Positions 1 to 8,842 of a stretch of DNA of 64,000 bases are shown one piece after another. The DNA is taken from assembly GCF_030929615.1 (NCBI RefSeq), contig NZ_JAVFVU010000007.1, forward strand, positions 1 to 64,000, given 5' to 3'. A program made the position numbers and the translations under genes. Under the pieces are notes generated by a model. It saw only the letters and a program-made list of their open reading frames with translations, was not told where the DNA came from and did not search any database. This DNA is from Dyadobacter sp. LHD-138 (lineage in GTDB: Bacteria; Bacteroidota; Bacteroidia; Cytophagales; Spirosomataceae). Within the stretch, counting starts at the first letter, position 1, and every line of letters starts with the position of its first letter.

Positions 1-87
1 AAAGTAGGTTGTCTGCGGCCCATTTTTCCTGATTTGCTTATAACTAAAGATAATCAATTCTGAAAAAATAAACAACACTATATACGC

Positions 88-119
88 AAAAAAAGAGACT
101 GCCCTTTTGAGACAGCCTC
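88..119 (-). terminator. Rho-independent terminator of the SnoaL-like gene
   Basis: Read on the minus strand, a 9-bp stem (two G-U pairs) spans 95-103 and 111-119 with a 7-nt loop and is followed by seven T residues. It lies about 39 nt after the stop codon at 158, so it fits as the terminator of the minus-strand gene. Confidence 0.75.
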
Positions 120-157
120 ATTATTTTTGGTTTACATCCAAGAAAATAGTCCGGCAG

Positions 158-562
158 TTACTCCACAGGTACTAATTTTTGCCCAAGCTGTTCATGCAAC
201 GACAGAAAGTCATAGTGATTCCAGGCCTCTGCAATTTTTCCCGATTCGACTTTTATCATGCAGATGCCAGGCACGACAACAACTTTATTACTCGCTGTAT
301 GGGTAGCTGTGATAAGGGTTCGGGCAGATTCCATGTCATCTTCGGAAACAACATCTTCCACATCTATGGTGATGTTGTGGAACCGGGAAGTGAAATCTCT
401 GAAAAATAACTTAAATCCGGGGACTCCTTTTGTATTATTTTCAGTGACAATGCCGTGAAATTCAGCATCGTTAGCCATAAGACGGTCGATGGCGTTTTCA
501 TCGTTTTGATTCCAAACCTGATCAAACCATCGATACAGTAAAGAGGATTGTATTTTACGCAT
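158..562 (-). CDS. SnoaL-like / NTF2-fold protein
   Basis: This 134-residue protein has the cone-shaped NTF2/SnoaL pattern: an N-terminal helix with W-x-x-V-W-N-Q-N-D, then D-A-E-F-H-G and a C-terminal strand pair ending near W-N-H-Y-D. The family includes polyketide cyclases, ester cyclases and many small-molecule-binding proteins, so the substrate cannot be assigned. No signal peptide is visible, so it is probably cytoplasmic. It stands alone on the minus strand with its own terminator. The ATG is the only sensible start, since the conserved N-terminal helix begins within the first residues. Confidence 0.75.
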   Translation of the reverse strand: MRKIQSSLLYRWFDQVWNQNDENAIDRLMANDAEFHGIVTENNTKGVPGFKLFFRDFTSRFHNITIDVEDVVSEDDMESARTLITATHTASNKVVVVPGICMIKVESGKIAEAWNHYDFLSLHEQLGQKLVPVE

Positions 563-1211
563 AACATGAAAGTTTAGAGCGAAAAATAGTTTTAGTTTTA
601 AAAGCGGGAATATGATGTATTCTACTCGTTATTTCCTTGTATGGATTGGCGCAAAACTTGCAGCGCATGCGACCGTTTTAGTATAAATCAAAGTGCCGAT
701 GAAATAATTCTATGAAGATAGGGAATAGTACTATAAAACAATTGCATTGTCTTACCTAAGTTTGGGCTATCAATACACTTCACGATATCCTTTGAAAACT
801 ATGAACAGACATTGCACTTCCCCGGCCCCATGTTCCCTGATCCGGATCACTAAATCCGACGTTAAAAATAAATGCACTTCAAAGATCAAGAATCTCCTGG
901 CCGGTCTGTATGTTGTAAAGATCGTTCGTAAAAATGGCAAAGAAACCGTTCAGGGAATTGCTGTAAGCAGGTAAATTAGTTTGTATAAAGGATAAAGCCC
1001 GTATCCGGCGTTTTGGAGATACGGACTTTGTTGGAACAATGACTTAGATGAATCAAAGATGATTTTTAATCACATTTGGTTGATCGTAATAATTACATGG
1101 AAGCTGCCGGAATTCGATTGTAGAAACTAGACGGCTCGGCCCATGGCTGGGCGTTAATGCAGCTCCCATATTTTTTACAGACAGTTGTCTCCATTCTATT
1201 AACCCAGCAAT
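563..1211. other. gene-poor stretch between a minus-strand and a plus-strand gene
   Basis: No intact gene is supported here. It should hold the promoter of the SnoaL-like gene (a TATTTTTC-like -7 candidate lies on the minus strand near 575) and the upstream region of the response regulator at 1212. The only recognisable coding trace is the sorting-domain remnant at 843-974. Confidence 0.5.
843..974 (+). pseudogene. remnant of a T9SS type A C-terminal sorting domain
   Basis: The last 30 or so codons read K-N-L-L-A-G-L-Y-V-V-K-I-V-R-K-N-G-K-E and end in G-I-A-V-S-R, which is the typical end of a type IX secretion type A sorting domain (L-x-x-G-x-Y-x-V-x-I then a K-x-x-V strand). There is no ATG in frame before it and no recognisable passenger domain upstream; the open frame only opens at a TTG at 747. 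I read it as the 3' end of a deleted secreted-protein gene. It could alternatively be chance, but the match to the family's terminal pattern is close. Confidence 0.55.
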
Positions 1212-1844
1212 ATGAAAGTTATAGTTGTTGATCAGTTCCCAATACAAAGGAACGGACTTGTGCGGTTTTTAAATGATCATTTCCCTGGTGCGACCATCCA
1301 TGAGTGGGACCAGGTCGATCGCCTTTTTGATGTTCCAATGTTAACGTCTGTGGGGTTGATTGTCATCGGTTTAAGTCACCACTATCCCATCAATACTTCG
1401 AAGGCATTAAAGAATATAAAACGCTTGCATAAGTCGGCGAAAATAATTCTGTATGATGACAAACCGGAGGCGGAGGCTGTTATTTACTTTATGCAAAAAG
1501 GTGTTGACGGTTATCTAACTAAAACGACGTCGCGGGAAGATCTGTTACAATATTTTCTGGATATTTTACAGGGAAATAGGCGGATTGGTCTGGACATCAT
1601 GGAAATTATATTTTCAGGTTGGCATCTTTTTAGAGAAGAGCAACCTAAAAGCAAACAGTTAACGGCCCATGAGTATGAAATTGCCAAATACCTTAGCGAA
1701 GGAATGAAGACAAGCCGGATTGCTTATTTGCTCGACAGAAAAGCGTCAACGATCAGCACGATAAAATCGACGATTTTCAGAAAGCTGGATATCGATAACG
1801 TGATGAAACTAAGAGATCGGATGGGTTCTATGCAAGGATTATGA
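1212..1844 (+). CDS. NarL/LuxR-type response regulator with degenerate receiver
   Basis: A 210-residue protein with an N-terminal receiver fold (about 1-125) and a LuxR-type helix-turn-helix at about 145-205 (L-T-A-H-E-Y-E-I-A-K-Y-L-S-E-G then the T-I-S-T-I-K recognition helix). The phospho-acceptor position is Gly53 (I-V-I-G-L) where Asp is expected, and only Asp7 of the acidic pair is present. The switch lysine is kept (Y-L-T-K-T). It probably cannot be phosphorylated in the normal way and may bind DNA constitutively or sense by protein contact. No kinase gene is adjacent. Its layout resembles the intact regulator at 2383, so the two may be diverged paralogues. Confidence 0.85.
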   Translation: MKVIVVDQFPIQRNGLVRFLNDHFPGATIHEWDQVDRLFDVPMLTSVGLIVIGLSHHYPINTSKALKNIKRLHKSAKIILYDDKPEAEAVIYFMQKGVDGYLTKTTSREDLLQYFLDILQGNRRIGLDIMEIIFSGWHLFREEQPKSKQLTAHEYEIAKYLSEGMKTSRIAYLLDRKASTISTIKSTIFRKLDIDNVMKLRDRMGSMQGL

Positions 1845-2382
1845 TCCTTCCGGCTATTCCGTTCTCAGGCCACGTAAACTGGTAAGTTTATTCATGAATC
1901 GGTTAAACTTCATAATTTGGTTTGACGACGCTTAGACCGCTCCACTCCTTATTTCTAGGTAAGAGTCCGGGTTTTGTACTTCTATGACTACTTAAATAGA
2001 TATTTTTGTCTGTTCCACTCCTAAAATTACCTATGATTTAGAGCTAAGGGCTCCTGCCGGGTACCATTGGCTTTAACATAATTTATGCAACAGACATAAC
2101 ATGAGATAAATGACAAAAGTCATTTTGTTTTGGATATAGCCTCACCAACTTCCCAGCAAATATAGTTTTTCGCGAAATAGTATCTTGTAGAAATATTTTA
2201 ATTAGAAATAAATTTATTACTGTTTGAGTAAAATTCAATATTTGGAATTAAATGAGTTTAATTCCAAATATTTGTGAGGTTACCCGTACCAATCATGTCT
2301 ATCTTGGCGGAGCATATTGAGCTATCGGATCTCTGCCTGTGAAATAGATTTTTATCATCTCGGATTGTATAAAGCTAAACAC
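1845..2382. other. 538-bp intergenic region
   Basis: No gene or RNA is supported. The notable content is an AT-rich segment carrying a perfect 16-bp inverted repeat at 2237-2272. The open frame extends upstream of the response regulator to a TTG at 2317, but that extension does not look like protein of the family. Confidence 0.5.
2237..2272. promoter_or_regulatory. perfect 16-bp inverted repeat, 4-nt loop
   Basis: Arms AATATTTGGAATTAAA at 2237-2252 and its exact complement at 2257-2272 are separated by TGAG. The arms are AT-rich and not followed by a T tract on the plus strand. The site lies 110 nt before the response regulator start, so an operator for that regulator or a weak hairpin terminator are both possible. 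Confidence 0.5.
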
Positions 2383-3036
2383 ATGAAGAATTTTTTGATT
2401 GTAGAAGACCACCCCTCCATCAGAATGAGCGTGAGAATCATGCTCAACGATATTGTTCCTGGTGCCAAAGTTAATGAAGTGCCCACATTTTACGAGGCCC
2501 AGAACCGGCTAAAGGCCAATAGTTACGATATGATCATCCTGGATCTAAATGTTCCTGGCGGAGATCATTTAGGCATGATTGAAAAGATCAGGCAATTACA
2601 GGAAAAAGTTTCTATCCTTATTTACTCGGGATACGAGGAGGCGTTGTATGCATTGCCTTATGTTTCTGCCGGTGCCAATGGCTTTGTTTCTAAAACCAGC
2701 TCTGAAAAAGAATTCCGGGATGCGGTCTTATCCCTCATCAACAACCGGCAGTATGTGAGTACTGCGATTCAGCAACAACTGTTGAATGTATTGAAAAAGG
2801 ATAAAAGGGATGGTTACAATCCTCTTATGCTACTTACCGATCGTGAAACAGACGTGATGACACTTGTCCTACAAGGCTTGTCCTCGAAGGAAATCTGTTC
2901 CATAACGAACCTGAAAATGTCCACCATAAGTACTTTCAAACTGAACATTTTTAAAAAGATGGGGGTCACCAACTCCATTGATCTTTATAAAAAGGTGGAA
3001 CTGCTGAAATCGGAACACCACAATAGTATGCAATGA
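2383..3036 (+). CDS. NarL/LuxR-type response regulator
   Basis: A 217-residue regulator. The receiver keeps the acidic pair Glu8-Asp9, phospho-acceptor Asp54 (I-I-L-D-L) and switch Lys104 (F-V-S-K-T), followed by a LuxR-type helix-turn-helix at about 152-207. It should therefore be a normal phosphorylation-controlled transcription factor. I chose the ATG at 2383 because the receiver begins there (K-N-F-L-I-V-E-D); the longer frame from a TTG at 2317 adds 22 residues unlike the family. The downstream gene is a decayed propeller sensor, which may have been its partner, so the regulator may now be an orphan. Confidence 0.88.
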   Translation: MKNFLIVEDHPSIRMSVRIMLNDIVPGAKVNEVPTFYEAQNRLKANSYDMIILDLNVPGGDHLGMIEKIRQLQEKVSILIYSGYEEALYALPYVSAGANGFVSKTSSEKEFRDAVLSLINNRQYVSTAIQQQLLNVLKKDKRDGYNPLMLLTDRETDVMTLVLQGLSSKEICSITNLKMSTISTFKLNIFKKMGVTNSIDLYKKVELLKSEHHNSMQ

Positions 3037-3070
3037 TCCATGCAAAAGGCATAACAGACCTTCATAACAA

Positions 3071-4439
3071 ATGAATATACCCTTGCCAAGACTCCCTAAG
3101 GGATCCTGTTTTCTGCCCCTTGCATTCCTCGTGACGGGGTCAGCTTATGCCCAAAACGGGCCAGATTTGACAGACGGTTGTTCATTTAAACATTATACCG
3201 ACGAAAACGGCCTTCCGCAGAATAGCGTCAAAGATATTGCGCCTGATCTTGAAGGGTTTGTTTGGCTGACGACAGAAAATGGACTGGTTCGTTTTGACGG
3301 TAGACGATTTAAAGTTTTCAACAAATCAAATCTGGATATTTCAACGAACAGGCTTACCTGGTTTCAGCCAAGTATGCAGAAAAGAAGCAACCATCTTTAT
3401 GCTTTGACCTCAAACATGGATTTTTTTCGAATTCAAGGTGGGCAGGTATTTAGGGACAATCAATATGTAGCCAGAATTTTAGACGTAAGGGAAGGACTGT
3501 TAAAAATCCTGCTACCCGTAAGCGGGCCCGGCATACAAAGAACTGCACTGACCCCGCCGAAATACAAATAGTGATCCGGAGGAAACCATTCCTGATTAAT
3601 AAAATTCCAATTTTCACCCCGCTTAATCTCTATTTACTCACGCTGGATGCAAAAAAATATCCATGAGGAGCATTTGAAAAACACCTCTACAAATTCTCTC
3701 CCAACGCCAGGACTATACTGAAACATTGGGATGTAAAACACAATGTATTCGTATTGTTTTACGAGAAAAGGAGCAAGTTAATCTGGATGGCTACCGAAGA
3801 TGGGACAATTTATAGCATTGATCCCCTGAAAAAAAAATCTTCTCCTGTATTTTTTTTCAGGGGGCCTACAAGCCCCAAATGGCTTGAGAAAATAGGGAAC
3901 ACATTATGGATTGGGAGCCCTAAGGGACTCTATAACATTGGGCCCGGCAAAAGAAAAGTCAATGTTATTCAAGGCACTGAAAACCTGAACGTAAGAAGCC
4001 TTCACGTATCCAATCCGGCGGAGATATGGTTCACCACGTATGAGAACGTTTTTTTTCCTTACTGAAATAACACATTAATCAAATTACCCTCGGATAAAAA
4101 TCATTTCCTCGATACTTCTCATTGTATCCTGGAAGACAAAAATGGCTATTTCTGGATTACAACCAACAAGGGCCTGTTCCAGAAATCTAAAAGCGAATTG
4201 CTTCGGTATGTCCAAACCAGATCTGTCAGCTCGTATTATCATTATTATTCCCGTGAAAGTGGTTTCAAAACGAATTTAATACCTTATTTGCTAAATGTCT
4301 GATAATGAATCAACTTTTCATGAATCATGGTATCTCTTTGAGCCGTTCCGTCAAAAATATGGATGAATGTCAGCCTATCCCTTCGAAGGTAAAAGTCATC
4401 GTTACTAGTCCCGCCCGGGTTGATAAGAAACGCCAATGA
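3071..4439 (+). pseudogene. decayed two-component propeller sensor gene
   Basis: The first 166 codons (3071-3571) give a signal peptide and the start of a Reg_prop propeller (Y-T-D-E-N-G-L-P-Q-N-S-V, then F-V-W-L-T-T-E-N-G-L-V-R-F-D-G). Homologous propeller blades continue after a frameshift near 3540, are cut by stop codons at 3664 and 4063 in the same frame, resume with W-I-T-T-N-K-G-L-F at about 4155, and shift again near 4265, where E-S-G-F and N-E-F-N-T of the usual end-of-propeller motif lie in two frames. The reading ends at 4437-4439. The Y_Y_Y domain, membrane helix and kinase or helix-turn-helix output are absent. This is a nonfunctional, truncated relic of a hybrid sensor. Confidence 0.8.
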
Positions 4440-4468
4440 TATTATTTTGCCCTAAAATATCTATCGTA

Positions 4469-4501
4469 TTATTGCAATAAATAAAAATATTTTTACCTTT
4501 G
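4469..4501 (+). promoter_or_regulatory. ars promoter with overlapping palindrome
   Basis: A perfect 12-bp palindrome TTATTGCAATAA (4469-4480) covers a -33-like ATTG (4471-4474). A -7 element TACCTTTG matching the Bacteroidota consensus TAnnTTTG lies 19 bp further on at 4494-4501 and ends only 4 nt before the arsR ATG. The palindrome is a good candidate ArsR operator, as ArsR repressors bind dyads over their own promoter. Transcription probably starts at or within the ATG. Confidence 0.65.
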
Positions 4502-4505
4502 GCAC

Positions 4506-4835
4506 ATGGGAGTTACAAAGACAGAAGTTTTTACGGACAAACAGAACCGTATCGCTGATTTGGCGAAAGCACTGGCGCATCCGGCTCGGATTGCCATTAT
4601 TCAGCATTTACTGAAAGAAAAATCCTGTGTATGCGGGGATTTGGTAGAAGTGCTTCCACTGGCGCAGGCTACCGTATCCCAGCATTTGAAAGAGCTTAAA
4701 CAGATTGGGATTCTTCATGGAGAAATTAATCCGCCGCGTGTATGTTATTGTATTAACGAAACCGTCTGGCAGGAGGCAAAGGCTATTTTTGGCGAAATTT
4801 TTGAGACAGAAGTGGCCGTTAATTGTTGCAAATAG
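4506..4835 (+). CDS. arsR: ArsR-family arsenic-responsive repressor
   Basis: A 109-residue winged-helix repressor. The helix-turn-helix is at about 46-66 (A-T-V-S-Q-H-L-K-E-L), and the alpha-3 metalloid-binding motif is S-C-V-C-G-D-L with Cys41 and Cys43, as in As(III)/Sb(III)-sensing ArsR proteins. A further Cys80/Cys82 pair and a terminal N-C-C-K could add thiolate ligands. It is first in the arsenic operon and presumably represses it until As(III) binds. The ATG at 4506 is supported by the promoter, whose -7 element ends 4 nt upstream. Confidence 0.93.
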   Translation: MGVTKTEVFTDKQNRIADLAKALAHPARIAIIQHLLKEKSCVCGDLVEVLPLAQATVSQHLKELKQIGILHGEINPPRVCYCINETVWQEAKAIFGEIFETEVAVNCCK

Positions 4836-4882
4836 GTAAAAGAGTATTCGTTTTTCATATATAAATTAATCGTAATATAGCA

Positions 4883-5365
4883 ATGAATAGTTTAAATCCA
4901 ATGAACTGGCAGGCGTTTAAAAACAGGCTGCTGGAAAATCCGGACCGGGTCCTGCAATTCCAGTATGGGGAGAATCTGTTTGTAGATACATCGTATCATA
5001 TCACGGAGATAAAGCAGGCACCAATTGTATCGGTGGATTGTGGCGGGGTGATGAACAGCTGGACTGAAGTTATTGTCCAATTGTGGGAACCGCCGGTTGG
5101 AGAAACGGAAAGGGCCATGAAAGTGAGCAAAGCCCTATCGATCATTAACCTGGTTGAGAAATCACTTCGGTTAAATCCGAATGCTACGGTGAAAATTGAG
5201 TTTGGCAATTCTAAATTTGATACCCGCCAGATGTATCCGGGCGAGTTTCATACGGAGGGCGACTCATTCACAGTAAACCTGGTTCCCGACTTTACGCAGT
5301 GCAAAGCATTGACCAGAAATGAAAGTTGTGGCACTACAGCATCCGGCGCGTCCTGCTGCAAGTAG
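4883..5365 (+). CDS. DUF6428 family protein of arsenic operon
   Basis: A 160-residue soluble protein matching the DUF6428 family found in Bacteroidota arsenic operons. It has no signal peptide or membrane segment. Cysteines include one in V-D-C-G-G-V-M-N-S-W (about 52) and a C-terminal cluster (C-K-A, E-S-C-G, S-C-C-K), reminiscent of the terminal C-C-K of the neighbouring ArsR, so thiol binding of arsenite is conceivable but not shown. It lies 47 nt after arsR in the same direction. Function is unknown. Confidence 0.8.
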   Translation: MNSLNPMNWQAFKNRLLENPDRVLQFQYGENLFVDTSYHITEIKQAPIVSVDCGGVMNSWTEVIVQLWEPPVGETERAMKVSKALSIINLVEKSLRLNPNATVKIEFGNSKFDTRQMYPGEFHTEGDSFTVNLVPDFTQCKALTRNESCGTTASGASCCK

Positions 5366-5476
5366 GTTACACAGAGAACCACTGAGATATAAAGAGAGGG
5401 ACACAGAGTTTTTTGTTCGGTCATTAATGCAGCTCGGTGGATCTCTTTTTCACGTTGTGGAACCGCTGTGTAACCT
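5364..5476. repeat. palindromic intergenic repeat inside the ars operon
   Basis: AGGTTACACAG at 5364-5374 is answered by its exact complement at 5466-5476, and much of the interior can pair imperfectly. The left half carries the CACAGAG/ACCACTGAG wording of a mobile palindromic repeat that I recall from many bacterial intergenic regions. It starts on the last two bases of the DUF6428 stop codon and fills most of the 137-nt gap before arsC. It may form an RNA hairpin that changes downstream expression. Confidence 0.6.
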
Positions 5477-5502
5477 CATTTTTAACATCTAAAATCTAAA
5501 AA

Positions 5503-5916
5503 ATGAAAAATATATTAGTGCTTTGCACAGGAAACAGTTGCCGCAGTCAGATTGCTGAAGGGTATTTGAAATATTTCGCTGGAAATAAAGCCGTCGTGTA
5601 TAGCGCAGGCGTCGAAACCCACGGGGTTAACCCCAGAGCGATTGCTGTGATGGCCGAAGATGGAATTGACATTTCAGCGCATACTTCCAATCATATCAAT
5701 GAATATCAGGATGTGGACTTCGATTTTGTGATTACGGTCTGTGACAATGCGAAAGAACGCTGCCCGTATTTCCCAACCAATGCAGTCAAGTTTCATCATA
5801 ACTTCCCTGATCCGGCCAAAGCGACCGGTGATGAAGCGCAGATAGCGGAATCATTCAGATCGGTGCGGGAAATGATCAGGAAGTATAGTGAAAACTTCGT
5901 CAAAGAAAATTTATGA
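5503..5916 (+). CDS. arsC: arsenate reductase, low-molecular-weight phosphatase type
   Basis: A 137-residue protein with the P-loop C-T-G-N-S-C-R-S at residues 8-15 (nucleophile Cys8, Arg14), the signature of LMW tyrosine-phosphatase-like arsenate reductases. The redox cysteines Cys80 and Cys87 in [10 protein letters not shown] match the pair used by thioredoxin-coupled ArsC of the Staphylococcus/Bacillus type. It reduces As(V) to As(III), which Acr3 then exports. Its stop overlaps the acr3 start as ATGA, indicating translational coupling. Confidence 0.95.
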   Translation: MKNILVLCTGNSCRSQIAEGYLKYFAGNKAVVYSAGVETHGVNPRAIAVMAEDGIDISAHTSNHINEYQDVDFDFVITVCDNAKERCPYFPTNAVKFHHNFPDPAKATGDEAQIAESFRSVREMIRKYSENFVKENL

Positions 5917-6980
5917 AATGTAGTGACCGTAAAAAATTAGGATTTCTTGACCGGCATCTTACTTTATGGATTTTTCTGGCCATGGCGATCGGGGTGGGGC
6001 TGGGTAATTTTGTTCCTGCCATTCCTGCGTATATCAATACTTTTTCAAGCGGGACCACCAATATCCCCCTGGCCATCGGGTTGATTTTGATGATGTATCC
6101 GCCGCTGGCCAAGGTTAGATACGACAAAATGGGGGAGCTGTTCAGAAATACTAAAGTGATGACGGTTTCATTGACCCTGAACTGGATTATTGGTCCGGTC
6201 TTAATGTTTACACTGGCCGCTGTTTTCCTTTCAGATCACCCGGATTACATGATTGGCTTGATTTTGATTGGTCTTGCGCGTTGTATTGCCATGGTATTGG
6301 TATGGAATGAGCTGGCGGATGGAAGCCGGGAATATGCAGCAGGACTGGTTGCATTGAACAGCGTTTTTCAGGTACTCTTATACAGCTTTTATACGTATTT
6401 TTTCATTACGGTCTTGCCTCCGCTGATCGGCTTGAAAGGATTTGAACAGAGTCTGGCGGTAGACATCACCATTGCTGAAATTGCTGCGAGCGTGGGTATT
6501 TATCTGGGGATTCCCTTTGTGGCGGGTGTGGTAAGCCGTGTTGGCCTGACCAAGCTGAAAGGAGAGAATTGGTACGAAAATAAATTTATACCTTTCATCT
6601 CGCCTTTAACCTTGCTTGCACTTTTGTTAACGATTATGCTGATGTTCAGCCTGAAAGGCGCGCTGATCGTTCAGTTGCCGGGTGATGTGCTGTTGATTGC
6701 TGTACCCCTGGTTATTTATTTTGCCATCATGTTTTTGATCAGCTTTTTTGTGGCAAGATGGCAAGGGGCTGATTATGCGCAAAATGCCTCGATTGCCTTT
6801 ACTGCTTCCGGGAATAATTTCGAGCTGGCCATCGCCGTTGCCATTGGCGTATTTGGCATTAATTCCGGTCAGGCGTTTGTGGGCGTAATTGGGCCGCTGG
6901 TAGAAGTACCTGCGCTGATTGCCCTTGTCAATGTCGCTTTCTGGCTTCGTAAAAGATATTATAAAACAGAAATGGCCTAA
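5913..6980 (+). CDS. acr3: ACR3-type arsenite efflux transporter
   Basis: A 355-residue inner-membrane protein with about ten hydrophobic segments. The ACR3 signature is clear: [10 protein letters not shown] with the essential Cys124, [12 protein letters not shown], and [13 protein letters not shown] near residue 300. It exports arsenite using the proton gradient. The start overlaps the arsC stop by 4 nt. It ends the arsenic operon. Confidence 0.95.
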   Translation: MKCSDRKKLGFLDRHLTLWIFLAMAIGVGLGNFVPAIPAYINTFSSGTTNIPLAIGLILMMYPPLAKVRYDKMGELFRNTKVMTVSLTLNWIIGPVLMFTLAAVFLSDHPDYMIGLILIGLARCIAMVLVWNELADGSREYAAGLVALNSVFQVLLYSFYTYFFITVLPPLIGLKGFEQSLAVDITIAEIAASVGIYLGIPFVAGVVSRVGLTKLKGENWYENKFIPFISPLTLLALLLTIMLMFSLKGALIVQLPGDVLLIAVPLVIYFAIMFLISFFVARWQGADYAQNASIAFTASGNNFELAIAVAIGVFGINSGQAFVGVIGPLVEVPALIALVNVAFWLRKRYYKTEMA

Positions 6981-7045
6981 TAAAAGTAGTTGCCAGTCAA
7001 ATCAGACTTTTACTTTCTGATTATCTCATCCTTAATATCATTGGC

Positions 7046-7915
7046 ATGCTTATTGATAGACAAACATTTCTTAAAGACATTTCCCTGCTGGCAGGCGCAT
7101 CTGTGATTTCGTCTGACGTTTTCGCAGCATTAATCAAAGAGAGCAAGAGCAACGTTAAATTGGGGTTTGTTACGTATTTATGGGGAAAGGATTGGGACCT
7201 TGCAACGATTATCAAAAACTGTATACAAACCAATATTGGGGGTGTCGAACTGCGGGTTGATCATGCGCATAAAGTAATGCCGGAACTTGTTAGCTCCCAA
7301 AGGACAGAGGTTAAAAAGCGGTTTGCGGACAGCACCGTGAAAATTATCGGGCTTGGCACTAACCAGCAGTATGACTACCCGGATCAGGGAAAAGTGAAGG
7401 CGTCGATTGAAAGGACAAAGGAATTTATCAGATTAAGTGCAGATGTGGGCGGCTCCGGGGTTAAAGTAAAACCCAACGGACTTCACAAGGAAGTGCCGGT
7501 CGAAAAAACACTTGCCCAGATTGGCGGGTCTCTGCATGAACTCGCCCAATTTGCGGCGGATTATGGGCAGCAACTGAGACTGGAAGTGCACGGAGAAGAA
7601 ACTCAGGAGCTTCCGAACATCAAAAAAATCATGGAGTATGCCGACCACCCCAATGCCAAAATCTGCTGGAACTGCAATAAGCAGGATCTGAATGGCCTGG
7701 GTTTTCAATATAATTTTGATCTTGTCAAACAATACTTTGGTGATACCTGTCACGTTCGGGAATTGGACAGGACAGATTATCCATACCAGGCCTTGCTAAA
7801 TAATCTCGTAAAAATGGACTACAAAGGGTGGGTTCTGCTGGAATGTCACACGGATCCGATCGATAAAGTAAAGTCAATGATGGAACAACGTAAGGTTTTC
7901 GACAGGATGATTTAA
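7046..7915 (+). CDS. sugar phosphate isomerase/epimerase-like TIM barrel protein
   Basis: A 289-residue protein of the AP_endonuc_2 (xylose isomerase-like) TIM-barrel family. The likely metal ligands are in V-E-L-R near residue 67, L-E-V-H-G-E near 180, W-N-C-N-K, C-H-V-R-E-L near 235 and L-E-C-H near 270. The N-terminus (D-R-Q-T-F-L-K-D-I-S-L-L-A-G) looks like a decayed Tat signal in which the twin Arg is lost, as in many secreted Bacteroidota members of this family. Substrate is unknown. It follows acr3 by 65 nt but has no link to arsenic, so it is probably a separate unit. Confidence 0.75.
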   Translation: MLIDRQTFLKDISLLAGASVISSDVFAALIKESKSNVKLGFVTYLWGKDWDLATIIKNCIQTNIGGVELRVDHAHKVMPELVSSQRTEVKKRFADSTVKIIGLGTNQQYDYPDQGKVKASIERTKEFIRLSADVGGSGVKVKPNGLHKEVPVEKTLAQIGGSLHELAQFAADYGQQLRLEVHGEETQELPNIKKIMEYADHPNAKICWNCNKQDLNGLGFQYNFDLVKQYFGDTCHVRELDRTDYPYQALLNNLVKMDYKGWVLLECHTDPIDKVKSMMEQRKVFDRMI

Positions 7916-7935
7916 AAAATAGCGCAGCAAAACCA

Positions 7936-7965
7936 GTTGTGAATTATTTGATTTCATTAACTTTG
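7936..7965 (+). promoter_or_regulatory. probable leaderless promoter of the first AraC gene
   Basis: A -7 element TAACTTTG (7958-7965) is preceded by a -33-like GTTG (7936-7939) with an 18-bp gap. The ATG follows after exactly 4 nt, so the transcript probably begins at the start codon. The same arrangement is seen at 9750 and at 4494. Confidence 0.6.
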
Positions 7966-7969
7966 TGCC

Positions 7970-8842
7970 ATGGAAAATCAACTGGTTTCTTCTGTTGTGG
8001 GGTTCAACACCGTCGATCTTAAATTGAAAGGGTTTAAAGCCTATGAGATAGAAACGGCCGTTAGTCCCGTTCCTTCTTACAGTCGCCGGGACTTTTATAA
8101 GATATGCATGATCACGGGTAAAACCATGATTCATTATGCCAATAAGGGCATTGAACTTGATGATACCTTTTTGTTTTTTGCCAACCCGCATATCCCGTAT
8201 TCGTCGGAAGTTTTATGTTCCTCGCAGACTGGTTTTGCATGCCTTTTCACAGAAGAATTTCTTAAAATTAATGACCGCTCGGAAAGTCTTCAGCAGTCAC
8301 CCTTATTTAAACTTGGGGGTACGCCGCTGTTTACCCTCGATCAAGAACAGAAGAAATTTCTAGGTATCCTGTTCAGGAAAATACTCCAAGAACAGGATGC
8401 AGATTATGTCTATAAAGACGAATTGGTGCGTAATTATATCAATTTGATCATCCATGAGGCATTAAAATTACAACCCTCTGGCAACTTCTTTAAACACAAA
8501 AATGCGTCTTCCCGTATTACGTCCCTTTTCCTTGAGTTGCTGGAAAGACAGTTTCCGATCGAAAGTCCCGGACATCCGCTTGTATTAAGGACCGCTAAGG
8601 ATTATGCTACGAGGCTTTCGGTACACGTGAACCATCTGAACCGCTCAGTCCGGGAGGTGACGGGTAAATCCACGACGACCCTGATTGCCGACCGGATCAT
8701 TATTGAAGCAAAAGCACTTTTGCAGCATACCGACTGGAGTATCGGCGACATTGCATACGGGCTCGGATTTGAGTATCCTACGCATTTTAACAACTACTTT
8801 AAAAAAATGACGGGTACCGTGCCGAAATCGGTCAGGGTTTAA
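7970..8842 (+). CDS. AraC-family transcriptional regulator
   Basis: A 290-residue regulator with an N-terminal ligand-binding region (cupin-like strands, S-R-R-D-F-Y-K-I-C, then F-F-A-N-P-H-I-P-Y-S) and a C-terminal AraC double helix-turn-helix at about 190-290, ending G-L-G-F-E-Y-P-T-H-F-N-N-Y-F-K and G-T-V-P-K-S. It is a close paralogue of the gene at 9762 along its full length. The cupin gene at 9173 follows, with candidate AraC half-sites at 8845-8874 just after this gene. The inducer is unknown. Confidence 0.9.
   Translation: MENQLVSSVVGFNTVDLKLKGFKAYEIETAVSPVPSYSRRDFYKICMITGKTMIHYANKGIELDDTFLFFANPHIPYSSEVLCSSQTGFACLFTEEFLKINDRSESLQQSPLFKLGGTPLFTLDQEQKKFLGILFRKILQEQDADYVYKDELVRNYINLIIHEALKLQPSGNFFKHKNASSRITSLFLELLERQFPIESPGHPLVLRTAKDYATRLSVHVNHLNRSVREVTGKSTTTLIADRIIIEAKALLQHTDWSIGDIAYGLGFEYPTHFNNYFKKMTGTVPKSVRV

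Noticed and set aside
2317..2382. N-terminal extension of the response regulator from a TTG
   Set aside because: The receiver starts exactly at the ATG at 2383, and the added 22 residues do not fit the family.
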